64,000 bases of DNA from Methylomonas methanica (GTDB taxonomy: Bacteria; Pseudomonadota; Gammaproteobacteria; Methylococcales; Methylomonadaceae), in contig NZ_LUUG01000064.1 in assembly GCF_001644035.1 (NCBI RefSeq), positions 1-64,000 of the forward strand, read 5' to 3'. The translations under genes and the position numbers were made by a program. Of this stretch, positions 1 to 8,250 are shown piece after piece. The notes under the pieces were generated by a model. It was not told the origin of the DNA. It saw only the letters and a program-made list of their open reading frames with translations, and ran no database searches. Position 1 is the stretch's first letter. Every line of letters begins with the position of its first letter.

Positions 1-10
1 CCAGATTTAG

Positions 11-193
11 TTATAACTCCACACCCTCGCCTAACATCTGCAAAATATCGCTGACGCGGATGCGCATACCCCGGATACACGGTTTACCGCCGCACTGTAA
101 CGGATTGAACGTAATTCTATTGACTAAATCCATACGCTGATTCCTAGTAAGTTCGGATGGTGCAAATGTCACCAAACTATCAATAGTTTTCAT
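11..193 (-). CDS. DUF433 antitoxin-like protein, C-terminally short
   Basis: A 60-residue protein whose second half (GGKPCIRGMRIRVSDILQML) is the characteristic core of DUF433. These are small VapB-type winged-helix proteins, often the antitoxin of a DUF5615 PIN-like toxin. Family members usually run 70-80 residues and continue with an ILxDYPxL helix. Here a TAA stop at 11-13 comes directly after GVEL, so that helix is missing. The toxin partner would lie to the left, outside the window. The gene may be a decayed antitoxin or a naturally short form; the family assignment is firm, functionality is not. Confidence 0.6.
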   Translation of the reverse strand: MKTIDSLVTFAPSELTRNQRMDLVNRITFNPLQCGGKPCIRGMRIRVSDILQMLGEGVEL

Positions 194-289
194 TTTAGCA
201 AATTCCCTTTGTGCTTCTCACGAATTTACTCTAGTGGTTTAGAGCTGTTGTGAAGCTGCTACGGATGTTAGACCCTAACCGAATTGCCA

Positions 290-1711
290 TCAAAGTTTAA
301 AGCTGGCCTTTAAATACAACACTGCCAGCAGTAAATACACCACAAAACTCAACCCCAACAGCCAGGGCTTACCCTTAGGTCTGGCCCATGCCGGCAGATG
401 CGGCGGCAGCATTTTGTGGTTGATCAAATACAAAGCCACCGGAAACATGATAGTGCCGACAAAGCCGATAATGGCGCTGGTCAGGATCAGCGGGCCGGGA
501 GCGTCGAGTTGCATGGTCAGCGAAGTGATGACGGTCAACAAACCCAGAAAGATGTAATACCAGCGCCGAGCCGGCAAGCGGCGGCTTTTCGGGAACAAGG
601 TCAACACGATGTCGGCCTGGATGCGGCTCACCGCGTCTGCGGTCGCCAGCCAGGTGTCCGTTAAGAAAGCCGCCGCGACCACTAAAAACAATAGACGGCC
701 TATCTCCCCCCAACTCACGGCAAAAAACTGGCTTTGCACCACCGCCAATTCGTATTCCTGCGGCAATAAGCCCTTGGGAAACAACAAGGCATAAGCCAGC
801 AAACAGGTCATCAAGGTGGTCAGCAGGTTGCCGATAATGCCGACCAAAATATCCGCGCTTAAAAAACGTCGCCAAGTTAACCAGTTCTTGGCGCTTTCCG
901 GTTCGTCAGCCGGCAGAAAACCATCACTCAGAACGGCCTCCTCGGAGCCGCCCAAGCCAGTAATGCGGCCCACCAGTCCGGCCATACCGGCACCTTTGTC
1001 GCGCAACCAGTAGGAATAAAACAAAATCCAAAAGCCGCCCAGCCCGGCAAATGTAATCGCGGTTAATAGTTTGCTGGCATCGCCGCTGTCCCACGGGCGG
1101 GGCATCTCGCCAACCGGGCCGAGCAGGCCCAGGCTAAATGCCGGCAGAGCCTTAAGCACATCGCTTTGCATACAAGCGGATAAAAGCCCCACCACCGTGA
1201 CGACCGCGACCAGTTTCATGAAGCGTTCTATCAGCGTGTAAACCACGCCGCTGGCCAGAATAGCGGTGACGAACACGGCAATCGAGGCATAGCCCCAAAA
1301 CAGGCTTTGCCCGCGCTGGGTCCAGCCGGTAGGCCAGTGGGTCAGCTCAGCCATTGCCGTACCTCCGGCCGAGGCAAAGGCACCAAACCACAAGAACGAG
1401 ACCGTCATCAGCAGCCAAAGAAATATGCCAAAACCCCGATGCAGGCGGATGAAACCGTGGAAGATGCTTTCGCCGGTCAACATCGTGTAGCGGCCGATTT
1501 CCAGGTTTAACGGATATTGCAGCAAACAGGCCGGCACCAACAGCCACAGAAACGTCAGACCGTATTTGGCAATCATGTACGGCCACCATATCAACTCGCC
1601 GCTACCTTGCGCCAATGCCATCCACACCACGCCTGGCCCCAATGCGGCCCACCAGCCGGGGAAAGCGGGGACATTGTGACGGGGGAGGGAGTGCAAGTCG
1701 GTGTTGTTCAT
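290..1711 (-). CDS. Nramp-fold membrane transporter of atypical subfamily
   Basis: A 473-residue polytopic membrane protein with about 11 hydrophobic segments. The first segment begins GPGVVWMALAQGSGELIWW, the place where true Nramp Mn/Fe transporters carry the DPGN metal-binding motif. Asp and Asn are both absent here, so the substrate is probably not the usual Mn2+/Fe2+. A middle segment reads AGLGGFWILFYSYWLRDKG. Fold assignment comes from overall resemblance to Nramp-related proteins; substrate is unknown. The start at 1711 has a poor ribosome binding site. A MITE-like element sits directly upstream and may separate the gene from its original promoter. It is transcribed alone. Confidence 0.6.
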   Translation of the reverse strand: MNNTDLHSLPRHNVPAFPGWWAALGPGVVWMALAQGSGELIWWPYMIAKYGLTFLWLLVPACLLQYPLNLEIGRYTMLTGESIFHGFIRLHRGFGIFLWLLMTVSFLWFGAFASAGGTAMAELTHWPTGWTQRGQSLFWGYASIAVFVTAILASGVVYTLIERFMKLVAVVTVVGLLSACMQSDVLKALPAFSLGLLGPVGEMPRPWDSGDASKLLTAITFAGLGGFWILFYSYWLRDKGAGMAGLVGRITGLGGSEEAVLSDGFLPADEPESAKNWLTWRRFLSADILVGIIGNLLTTLMTCLLAYALLFPKGLLPQEYELAVVQSQFFAVSWGEIGRLLFLVVAAAFLTDTWLATADAVSRIQADIVLTLFPKSRRLPARRWYYIFLGLLTVITSLTMQLDAPGPLILTSAIIGFVGTIMFPVALYLINHKMLPPHLPAWARPKGKPWLLGLSFVVYLLLAVLYLKASFKL

Positions 1712-1782
1712 ATTAAAAAAAGCAAGCCGCTGTTGAAAAAGCCGTCATTTGCGCAAATTTGCCCGGTTTTGGCAAATCCGCT

Positions 1783-1945
1783 CCTGATTATAAAGGTGCT
1801 TAAGCCATATCAAGAATCGTCATCTCGGCATGGATTGCCGAGATCCAGGAGCCAAGGATGGCAAGCGTCGAACACATCCATGTACTCTGGATTCCGGCAA
1901 TCCATGCCGGAATGACGTTGTTGCTGAAGCAGCTTTATAATCAGG
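1783..1945. mobile_element. MITE-like element, 163 bp, with 8-bp target duplication
   Basis: The element begins CCTGATTATAAAGGTGCTT and ends AAGCAGCTTTATAATCAGG. These are terminal inverted repeats matching at 18 of 19 positions. It is flanked on both sides by the 8-bp direct repeat AATCCGCT (1775-1782 and 1946-1953), as expected of a target-site duplication. Inside is a second palindrome built from CGGCATGGATTGCCG (1826-1840) and CGGCAATCCATGCCGG (1895-1910), a motif common in proteobacterial dispersed repeats. No coding capacity is present, so movement would need a transposase in trans. Confidence 0.75.
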
Positions 1946-2008
1946 AATCCGCTTAACGATGCACTGATGGTTACAGGTGGGCTCTCGAATTGGGATGGCA
2001 GTGTTTTT

Positions 2009-2971
2009 TCAACGTTTCTTGGAAATTTGTTTGGGTGAGACGCCGAAATATTTACTAAAAGCCAGGCTGAAGTTGCTGGCATGTCTGTAACCTACCAGCT
2101 CCGCTACTAGGCTGATAGGTTGCAGAGTTGACGCCAGTGCGCGATAAGCATGCTGCATTCTGATCTCGGTCACGACGCCGTATGGGGTGTTATTAAAATA
2201 ATGTTGGAACAGATTTTTTAACTTGAATGGGGTGATGCCCAGGGTTTTTGCCAGGTTTTCCAGCGATGGCGGATCTTGGTAATGCAGTACGAGAATCTCG
2301 CGGGCCTGATCCGCCATGTGCCTGCTGGCTTGATCGAATCTGGAATAGGCGTATTTTTCAGGTCGGCAGAGTCCGTTAAGTTCGTTAGCCAGTATGGTCA
2401 TGACATGGCCGTTTAATGTTAGCGGTGCTAAAGGGGCGCTTAGGTCGCATACGAGCAATTGCCGGGCAGCGGTCACGCTTTGATTATGGCTTGGCCGGCA
2501 GCTTAAAAGTTGCAAGGCATTTTTCCGGAAGAAACACGCCGATTCATTTTCGCCCAAATAGCGGTCCATCCAGCGCTTCCCAATTGAAAAACGCAATTGC
2601 TTTATGGGGTTATTCGCTTGGTACTGGCGTTCGCCGCTACTGCTGTCGAAACTGGTAATCGTGGTATTACCTTCGCTGAAATTCAGCTCATGCCGCTCGC
2701 TGTCGATGAAACGGGTGTGACCGCTTATCCCCAGAGTTACTACCAGGCGCGGTTCGCCGAAATCGATTTTGCTGGCTATCGCCAGATCGTGCAGCGGTTG
2801 ATAGGTCGTTTCTATGTAAGTTAGGGAGGGATCGAGCTGGAAAATCAGCGATCTACCCTCGCCGAGCTGAGCGGGTAAGGATTGATGCCAGCAATGTTGC
2901 TGCGGAACGTGCTGCAAAGATAGTTCGTCACTGTTCAGCCTTTTGTATCCCGCCTTTTTTGTGTCGGTCAT
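2009..2971 (-). CDS. AraC-family transcriptional regulator
   Basis: A 320-residue protein with a C-terminal AraC/XylS double helix-turn-helix (about the last 100 residues), containing SLENLAKTLGITPFKLKNLF and a second helix pair ending in SNFSLAFSKYFGVSPKQI. The N-terminal two thirds resembles the ligand-sensing part of PchR-type regulators but shows no clear effector motif. I chose the ATG at 2971, which has AAGGA about 11 bases upstream, over the in-frame GTG at 3007. It is a single gene on the same strand as the Nramp-like gene but separated from it by the MITE. The target is unknown; PchR relatives often control siderophore uptake. Confidence 0.8.
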   Translation of the reverse strand: MTDTKKAGYKRLNSDELSLQHVPQQHCWHQSLPAQLGEGRSLIFQLDPSLTYIETTYQPLHDLAIASKIDFGEPRLVVTLGISGHTRFIDSERHELNFSEGNTTITSFDSSSGERQYQANNPIKQLRFSIGKRWMDRYLGENESACFFRKNALQLLSCRPSHNQSVTAARQLLVCDLSAPLAPLTLNGHVMTILANELNGLCRPEKYAYSRFDQASRHMADQAREILVLHYQDPPSLENLAKTLGITPFKLKNLFQHYFNNTPYGVVTEIRMQHAYRALASTLQPISLVAELVGYRHASNFSLAFSKYFGVSPKQISKKR

Positions 2972-3292
2972 GTCCTGAAGATTCCTTGGCCTGGAGGGTT
3001 TGCCCACCTCGGTTGGGCATACGACTTACTTTTACAATAATTTGTGACATAACACTAACTTTTAGCATAAATCAGTTTGAAATGGCCTGCTTTACCAGAC
3101 CAATTGAACGGATAGGTCTTCATATCGTGTTGTTTTATATGATTTATTAAATCTGTGGCATAAGGATTGATTGTTGTTTTTTGGGTTGCTTCCCTATTTA
3201 AATCTTAGCTGGCGCGGAATCGGATTCTGCAGGAATGGTTAGGGGGTATTCACCAATCACAAAATAACTAACAAGATCTTCAAGAGGACACG

Positions 3293-3751
3293 ATGAAAAA
3301 CGTTAAATTTCTATTGCTCGCTGCCACGCTGGGACTGTCTAGCCAGGTTCAAGCCGCGCCAGGTTGTAGCGCCGCTAATTTGAACGGCAGCTATGTGCTA
3401 TATCAAAACAGCGTGGCACTGGCTAATCTGCATACCGGACGCTGCGAAATTACGGTTCTGAACGGCGTAGTTGGCGGTTCTTGCGCATTCACTACCTCGC
3501 AAAGCGGGGTGATCACGCCGGGTTTCGCCGGCCCGGTCAGCGGCACCGCAACCATGAACACCGATTGCTCGGCCGTTGCGCAATTAGATTTCTCGCCGGC
3601 ACCTAACGTCACCGTGCAATCATTCTTTGATTTGCAATTTACCCCGGACAAACAATCGTTCATCGGGCAATGGACCAATAATTTCGGCTTGCTGGGCACT
3701 TCCGCCGGTACCCGTTTCTCGCCGTTCCTTCCCTCCACGCCCGCGCAATAA
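3293..3751 (+). CDS. Small secreted protein of unknown function
   Basis: A 152-residue protein with a clear Sec signal peptide (MKN VKF LLL..., cleavage expected after VQAAP near residue 22). The mature part is rich in Gly, Ser, Thr and Asn, has four Cys that could form two disulfides, and looks beta-stranded. I do not recognise the family. The start follows AAGAGGACACG, a good ribosome binding site. It ends 12 bases before the next gene, a PEP-CTERM-type protein, so the two are probably co-transcribed and exported together. Confidence 0.7.
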   Translation: MKNVKFLLLAATLGLSSQVQAAPGCSAANLNGSYVLYQNSVALANLHTGRCEITVLNGVVGGSCAFTTSQSGVITPGFAGPVSGTATMNTDCSAVAQLDFSPAPNVTVQSFFDLQFTPDKQSFIGQWTNNFGLLGTSAGTRFSPFLPSTPAQ

Positions 3752-3763
3752 GGTTTGCTTATC

Positions 3764-4324
3764 ATGACAACTAAATCTTTAAAGCTGGCCTTGGCAGTCG
3801 CTGCCGCGCTATTGGCACCCGGCGCTAACGCGGCGGTTTACAATTTTGTGCAAACCGGTTTCGACGACGGGGCGACTATTTCCGGTAGTTTTACCGTTAA
3901 TGATGCCAATAACTCAGGGCAGATTAACGTGGGAAGCGCCAATTTCGGTATGAATTTCAATGAAATATCGGCATTTTCTTTATCGTTCTCGGGTAACTCT
4001 ATCGTCGCAGCGTTTACTCATAACCTGGCCGATTTGTCGGCGATGGTCTACAACCTGGGCAGCCCTCATCTTGGCGACGAGATTCACGGCGCTCAGCAGG
4101 AACTGATCGCCACCAACTACTTCGGCATCACTGGTTTTGATTACTACAGTGGCATGGGCTTTGGCGGTTTCGGCGGCGCGGTATTCGATAAAGCCGCCAA
4201 TGCGACCTCTTATAGTTACGAATTGGTGTCGGTCACGCCGGCCGCCGTGCCGGTACCTGGCGCGCTCTGGTTGTTTGGATCGGTGCTGGCGGGGTTTGTC
4301 GGTATGAAGAAGCGTAAAGCTTGA
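3764..4324 (+). CDS. PEP-CTERM-type secreted protein (VPVPGALW variant)
   Basis: A 186-residue exported protein. It has an N-terminal signal peptide (cleavage near GANA/AVYN). The C-terminal tripartite sorting signal consists of VPVPGALWLFG, a hydrophobic stretch and the basic tail MKKRKA. This is the gammaproteobacterial variant of PEP-CTERM, processed by an exosortase in the inner membrane and linked to exopolysaccharide or surface display. The mature domain is Gly/Asn/Ser-rich with no recognised enzyme motif. I used the ATG at 3764 rather than the TTG at 3755 because AAGG at 3750-3753 is spaced correctly for it. A strong terminator follows. Confidence 0.75.
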   Translation: MTTKSLKLALAVAAALLAPGANAAVYNFVQTGFDDGATISGSFTVNDANNSGQINVGSANFGMNFNEISAFSLSFSGNSIVAAFTHNLADLSAMVYNLGSPHLGDEIHGAQQELIATNYFGITGFDYYSGMGFGGFGGAVFDKAANATSYSYELVSVTPAAVPVPGALWLFGSVLAGFVGMKKRKA

Positions 4325-4351
4325 TTGTAAGTTGCGATAAGCCTGGATAGC

Positions 4352-4379
4352 AAAAACGCCCGTTAAGGGCGTTTTTTTT
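4352..4379 (+). terminator. Rho-independent terminator
   Basis: AAAACGCCC pairs with GGGCGTTTT across a short loop and is followed by a run of T. It ends the two-gene secreted-protein unit. Confidence 0.85.
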
Positions 4380-4428
4380 AGTTATTGACCGGCTCTTGCC
4401 GAAGTGGGTCGCGATTAATTCGCAACTG

Positions 4429-4635
4429 TCAGGCGGGTTTTTGCAGCTTTTTCAGTACGCTTTTGCTGATTTTCGCCACAAAGTCCTCAGGGTTTTCGTA
4501 GTCGTGCTCTCGGATAAACTCCACGACCGATGTCACCAATTTTTTGGTGTCGGTAATTTCCTGGTGCGATCTGCCGCAACCTTCGCAGTGAGTGCCTTCG
4601 GATGTGCATTGGTCGATACAAGGTTGATATTTCAT
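4429..4635 (-). CDS. DUF1289-like small cysteine protein
   Basis: A 68-residue protein. Its N-terminal half carries CIDQC, CEGCGRSHQEI and an extra Cys between them, the pattern of DUF1289 (C-x3-C...C-x2-CGR), a small presumed metal-binding domain. The second half is a charged helix. Its start faces the OprC-like receptor gene, and the region between them holds two Fur-like boxes, so control by iron or another metal is plausible. The molecular function of DUF1289 is not established. Confidence 0.65.
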   Translation of the reverse strand: MKYQPCIDQCTSEGTHCEGCGRSHQEITDTKKLVTSVVEFIREHDYENPEDFVAKISKSVLKKLQKPA

Positions 4636-4663
4636 AGAGTGTTCTCGAAGGTTAATTGCTAAA

Positions 4664-4678
4664 TGATGATTATTGTAA
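4664..4678. promoter_or_regulatory. Fur-like box upstream of the DUF1289 gene
   Basis: TGATGATTATTGTAA matches the 7-1-7 Fur consensus TGATAATnATTATCA at 11 of 14 informative positions. It lies 29 bases upstream of the start codon of the leftward gene. Assignment is by eye and not specific; Zur boxes look similar. Confidence 0.4.
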
Positions 4679-4764
4679 GTTGCGGCAGCGAGTTACCGCA
4701 AAACTTAACGCCGACATCGGGTCTTTCGATTCTGATGTTTGGCAAATTGCTGCTGACGCTGTTT

Positions 4765-4779
4765 TGATAATTATCGTCA
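4765..4779. promoter_or_regulatory. Fur-like box in the receptor upstream region
   Basis: TGATAATTATCGTCA matches the 7-1-7 Fur consensus at 12 of 14 informative positions. It lies in the AT-rich divergent region (4636-5054), about 275 bases upstream of the TonB receptor start. It could act on either gene. Confidence 0.45.
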
Positions 4780-5054
4780 TTACAAGGTAACAGATTGAAA
4801 TTCATCAATTATTCAGTTAAATAACATAGTTCAATAACTTGAATTAAATAATTCTAATATTACAATATAGTTCGCTTTAATTTGCTATAGCTAGTTGACC
4901 CGCTGAGGCCTTCGTCCGGAGCCGATCTTAAAATGGTTTCATCACTTCAGAGAGTTCCAGCTTTTTTGACGGTTTCAAGGGCGGAAAGGTCTTAATCATC
5001 GTTGCTCGGAGCAATAGCAAATTGACGTTATTTTTGACTTTCGAAAGGCGAATT

Positions 5055-7451
5055 ATGAAAAAAATCTGCGCAGACAATCAGCAAAAGGTCCGGCATGCCC
5101 ACCCTTCAGCAAAAGCAGAACTTGGATTGCTTTGCTTGCTGGGCACTGGCGTGCTTTTCGGGTTTACGACGGTGGTTAACGCCGATGAAGAGATCCCGGA
5201 AAATGTGAGCGGCGATGTGGTTTTGGAAAAAATCATCGTCACCGACAAGTTTCCGGGGGTTAAGGCCCTAAACGCTTCAGACATGGAAGCGGATATTGTT
5301 ACCAGCAAACGCGCGGCGGTTAGCGATACCGCCAAATTATTGGAAGACACGCCGGGGGTGAGTTTATACGGTGCCGGCGGCGTCTCCAGTTTGCCGGTGA
5401 TCCACGGCTTGAACGACGACCGGGTGAAAATCGACATCAATGGCATGACGCTGACCTCGGCTTGCGCCAACCACATGAATCCGCCACTGTCGTATATCGA
5501 CCGCAGCAATATCGGCAAGATCACCATATTAACTGGCGTGACGCCGGTCAGCTTGGGCGGCGACAGTATCGGCGGTACGATTTCGGTGCAAACGCCCGAT
5601 CCGGTGTTTGCCGAGCCGGGCAAGGATATTTTGCTGGACGGCAGCGTGTCGTCGTTTTACCGCAGCAATGGCGACGCGTTTGGCGGCAGCATCGCCGCCG
5701 GCGTGGCCACACAAAACGTGCGGCTGGACTATACCGGTTCGCACACCGAAAGCATGAACTACAATGACGGCAACGGCCAGATCGTCAAATCCACCGCTTA
5801 CGAAAATCAAAACCATTCGGCGGCCTTATCCTTCAAAACCGACAAGCACTTGGTCGTGATCCGCGGCGGTCAGCAGCATATACCGTTCCAGGGCTTTCCG
5901 AATCAACGGATGGACTTGACCAATAACGACAGCATCTTCGGCAATATCATGCACAAAGGCAGTTTCGATTGGGGTTCGCTGGAGAGCAAGTTCTATTTCG
6001 AAAGCACGCAGCACAGCATGGATATCGGCGAGGACAAGCACAGTCAGTATCTCGATGGCACGGCTAGCGGCGGTACATTTGCGCCGCCCAACGATCAAAT
6101 GCCGATGGAAACCCGTGGCCGCAACCTGGGTTATAAAATCCAAGCGGAAATTCCGTTCAACAAACGCGACACTTTCCGCGTCGGTAACGAATATCACAGC
6201 AACAAAATCAACGACTACTGGCCGGCGGTACACACCAATACCAGCATCGCCGCCAACAATACCGATGCCCGCAGTGCTTACTGGATGATGGCGCCGGAAG
6301 CCTATCTGAACATCAACAACGGCGAACGCGACCGGGTGGGATTTTTTGGCGAGTGGGAAGCCAATTGGGATGCGAAGTGGCGCAGTTTGTTAGGTCTACG
6401 TTACGACCACACCACGGCCAATACTGGCGCTGTCCAACCCTATAACCCCGATTTAATCAACACCGGTCCGACACGTACGGTGGATAGAGCTGGGGCGATT
6501 ACGGCGCTCAATGCGGCTAATGCTTTCAACGCCCGCGACCGTGAGCGCAGCAACGACACCTTTGACGTGACAGCATTGGTGCAATTTACGCCAAACGACA
6601 TGAGCCAATACGAATTGGGTTACGCGCGGAAAAACCGGGCGCCCAATTTATACGAGCGCTATGTCTGGGGCGCGCGCAATATGGATATGGCGATGATAGG
6701 CTGGCACGGCGATGGCAACGGCTACGTCGGCAATATGGATTTGACCGAGGAAACCGCGCATACCGTCAGCTTGACCGGCGCATTCCACGAGCCGAAAAAC
6801 AATCTGTGGGAGTTCAACGTCACGCCATATTTCACCTACGTGAATAACTTTATCGATGCCGACCGCTGCGTCAGTGCCTCGAATGCAGCGGCCAGCGGTT
6901 GCAAAGCCACGCCGCAAACCGCTACTAACAGCTTCGTCTATTTGCAATACGCCAATCACGATGCCAGGCTGTGGGGTATGGATGTGTCCGGTCGAGCGCG
7001 GATTTATAAAGACCAAACCGTCGGCGAATTTGCGACGCATACCACCATGAGTTACGTGCGCGGCGAGCGCATGGACGGCGGCAATCTGTATCACATGATG
7101 CCTTTCAACATGAAACTGAGCCTGGACCACCGTCTGCATGACTGGCAAAGCGCGATAGAAATGCAGTTTGTCGATGGCAAAGACGATGTGCAGGCCATTC
7201 GCAACGAAACCGAGACGGCGTCGTATATTCTGTTAAATGCCAGAACCGGCTATGAATGGGGCAAAGTGCGTTTTGATGTGGGCCTGGATAACGTGCTGGA
7301 TAAGCAGTATTACCATCCCTTGGCGGGCGCGTATTTGGGCGATCGTTATGGTATGAATCCAACTGCGCCAGCCAACGTTACGGTGCCCTGGGGCAGAAAC
7401 ATCGCCGGGATGGGACGTTCGGCGTTCGTGGGCTTGACCATCAAGTTCTAA
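5055..7451 (+). CDS. OprC/NosA-like TonB-dependent copper receptor
   Basis: A 798-residue outer-membrane receptor with a signal peptide, a plug domain (TAKLLEDTPGVSLYG) and a 22-strand barrel ending in GLTIKF. Two features mark the OprC/NosA copper-receptor group. One is the plug sequence SACANHMNPPLSYID, giving C137-x3-M141. The other is H320-x-M322 in a loop. In Pseudomonas OprC, a C-x3-M and H-x-M set binds copper. Other loop Met and His residues are also present (QMPMET). The ATG at 5055 has AAAGGCG upstream and precedes the basic signal start, so I prefer it to an upstream in-frame ATG. The gene stands alone, with Fur-like boxes upstream and a terminator downstream. Copper uptake is inferred from the motifs. 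Confidence 0.8.
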   Translation: MKKICADNQQKVRHAHPSAKAELGLLCLLGTGVLFGFTTVVNADEEIPENVSGDVVLEKIIVTDKFPGVKALNASDMEADIVTSKRAAVSDTAKLLEDTPGVSLYGAGGVSSLPVIHGLNDDRVKIDINGMTLTSACANHMNPPLSYIDRSNIGKITILTGVTPVSLGGDSIGGTISVQTPDPVFAEPGKDILLDGSVSSFYRSNGDAFGGSIAAGVATQNVRLDYTGSHTESMNYNDGNGQIVKSTAYENQNHSAALSFKTDKHLVVIRGGQQHIPFQGFPNQRMDLTNNDSIFGNIMHKGSFDWGSLESKFYFESTQHSMDIGEDKHSQYLDGTASGGTFAPPNDQMPMETRGRNLGYKIQAEIPFNKRDTFRVGNEYHSNKINDYWPAVHTNTSIAANNTDARSAYWMMAPEAYLNINNGERDRVGFFGEWEANWDAKWRSLLGLRYDHTTANTGAVQPYNPDLINTGPTRTVDRAGAITALNAANAFNARDRERSNDTFDVTALVQFTPNDMSQYELGYARKNRAPNLYERYVWGARNMDMAMIGWHGDGNGYVGNMDLTEETAHTVSLTGAFHEPKNNLWEFNVTPYFTYVNNFIDADRCVSASNAAASGCKATPQTATNSFVYLQYANHDARLWGMDVSGRARIYKDQTVGEFATHTTMSYVRGERMDGGNLYHMMPFNMKLSLDHRLHDWQSAIEMQFVDGKDDVQAIRNETETASYILLNARTGYEWGKVRFDVGLDNVLDKQYYHPLAGAYLGDRYGMNPTAPANVTVPWGRNIAGMGRSAFVGLTIKF

Positions 7452-7472
7452 ATACACACAACCCATCAAATA

Positions 7473-7495
7473 CCCCGGTTTAGGCCGGGGTTTTT
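7473..7495 (+). terminator. Rho-independent terminator of the receptor gene
   Basis: CCCCGG at 7473-7478 pairs with CCGGGG at 7485-7490, followed by five T. Confidence 0.85.
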
Positions 7496-7506
7496 GTGTC
7501 TGGGGA

Positions 7507-8250
7507 TTAGGCCGATTGCGGGTTGGAAGATTGTGCTTCCGCTAAACGGTAGACATAGATCGTCGCACCGATCACCGCTGCCTGACCCATCAACAAGTTG
7601 ACGATAGGCAAAGTCAGACCCAAACCGGTCAAGCCACCGAAGCTTATCACCCCCCAGCGTGTCTGTTTCATGAATTGTTTCTGCTCAGGAAACGGCATTC
7701 CGCGTTCTTCCAGAGGATAAGCCAAAAACTCCATTGCGATACCCCACGCCGCAAACACCGCCCATAGCAACGGTGCGATTAGATTGACCACCGGAATCAA
7801 AAACAGCAGCAGTAAAGGCAATACCCGCAGTAACAAATAGCCGACCCGGCGCAATTCCCCGAAAAACACCTTATCCCAAGGCAGATCGGCTTTGACCACG
7901 CTGCCGCCGCTAATCAATTGCAGCGTCTTGGCGGCCAACTGGCTGTAATACGGCGCGGCGATCAGATTGGCGAACAGGGTAAAGGTAAAAAAGCCAATTA
8001 TCAAAAAGCTTACAAAAAACAGCGGCCATAAAATCCATTTCAGCCAGGATAACCAGTCCGGGATAAAGGAATGAATCAAAGCCGATACCGAATGGTAGCC
8101 CAGCACAAAAGCGCCGGTGTACAACACCATATTGATGAACAAGGGAATTAATAGATATTTGCGCAATTCGGGATGGGTGAGCATTTTGACCCCTTCCCAC
8201 AAACAGCCAAGCGCAAATATAGGGTTGTTGCCGCGCGGTAAATTTAACAT
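7507..8250 (-). CDS. cysZ: CysZ-like (EI24 family) membrane protein
   Basis: A 247-residue inner-membrane protein of the EI24/CysZ family. It opens with a conserved amphipathic part, then has long hydrophobic helices (SFLIIGFFTFTLFANLIAAP) and the family motif LIAAPYYSQLA. CysZ brings sulfate into the cell for cysteine synthesis in enterics. Length matches the family (about 250). Its ATG overlaps the stop codon of mtnA (ATGTTAA), so translation is probably coupled. The pairing with a methionine salvage gene gives a sulfur-metabolism context. Confidence 0.8.
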   Translation of the reverse strand: MLNLPRGNNPIFALGCLWEGVKMLTHPELRKYLLIPLFINMVLYTGAFVLGYHSVSALIHSFIPDWLSWLKWILWPLFFVSFLIIGFFTFTLFANLIAAPYYSQLAAKTLQLISGGSVVKADLPWDKVFFGELRRVGYLLLRVLPLLLLFLIPVVNLIAPLLWAVFAAWGIAMEFLAYPLEERGMPFPEQKQFMKQTRWGVISFGGLTGLGLTLPIVNLLMGQAAVIGATIYVYRLAEAQSSNPQSA

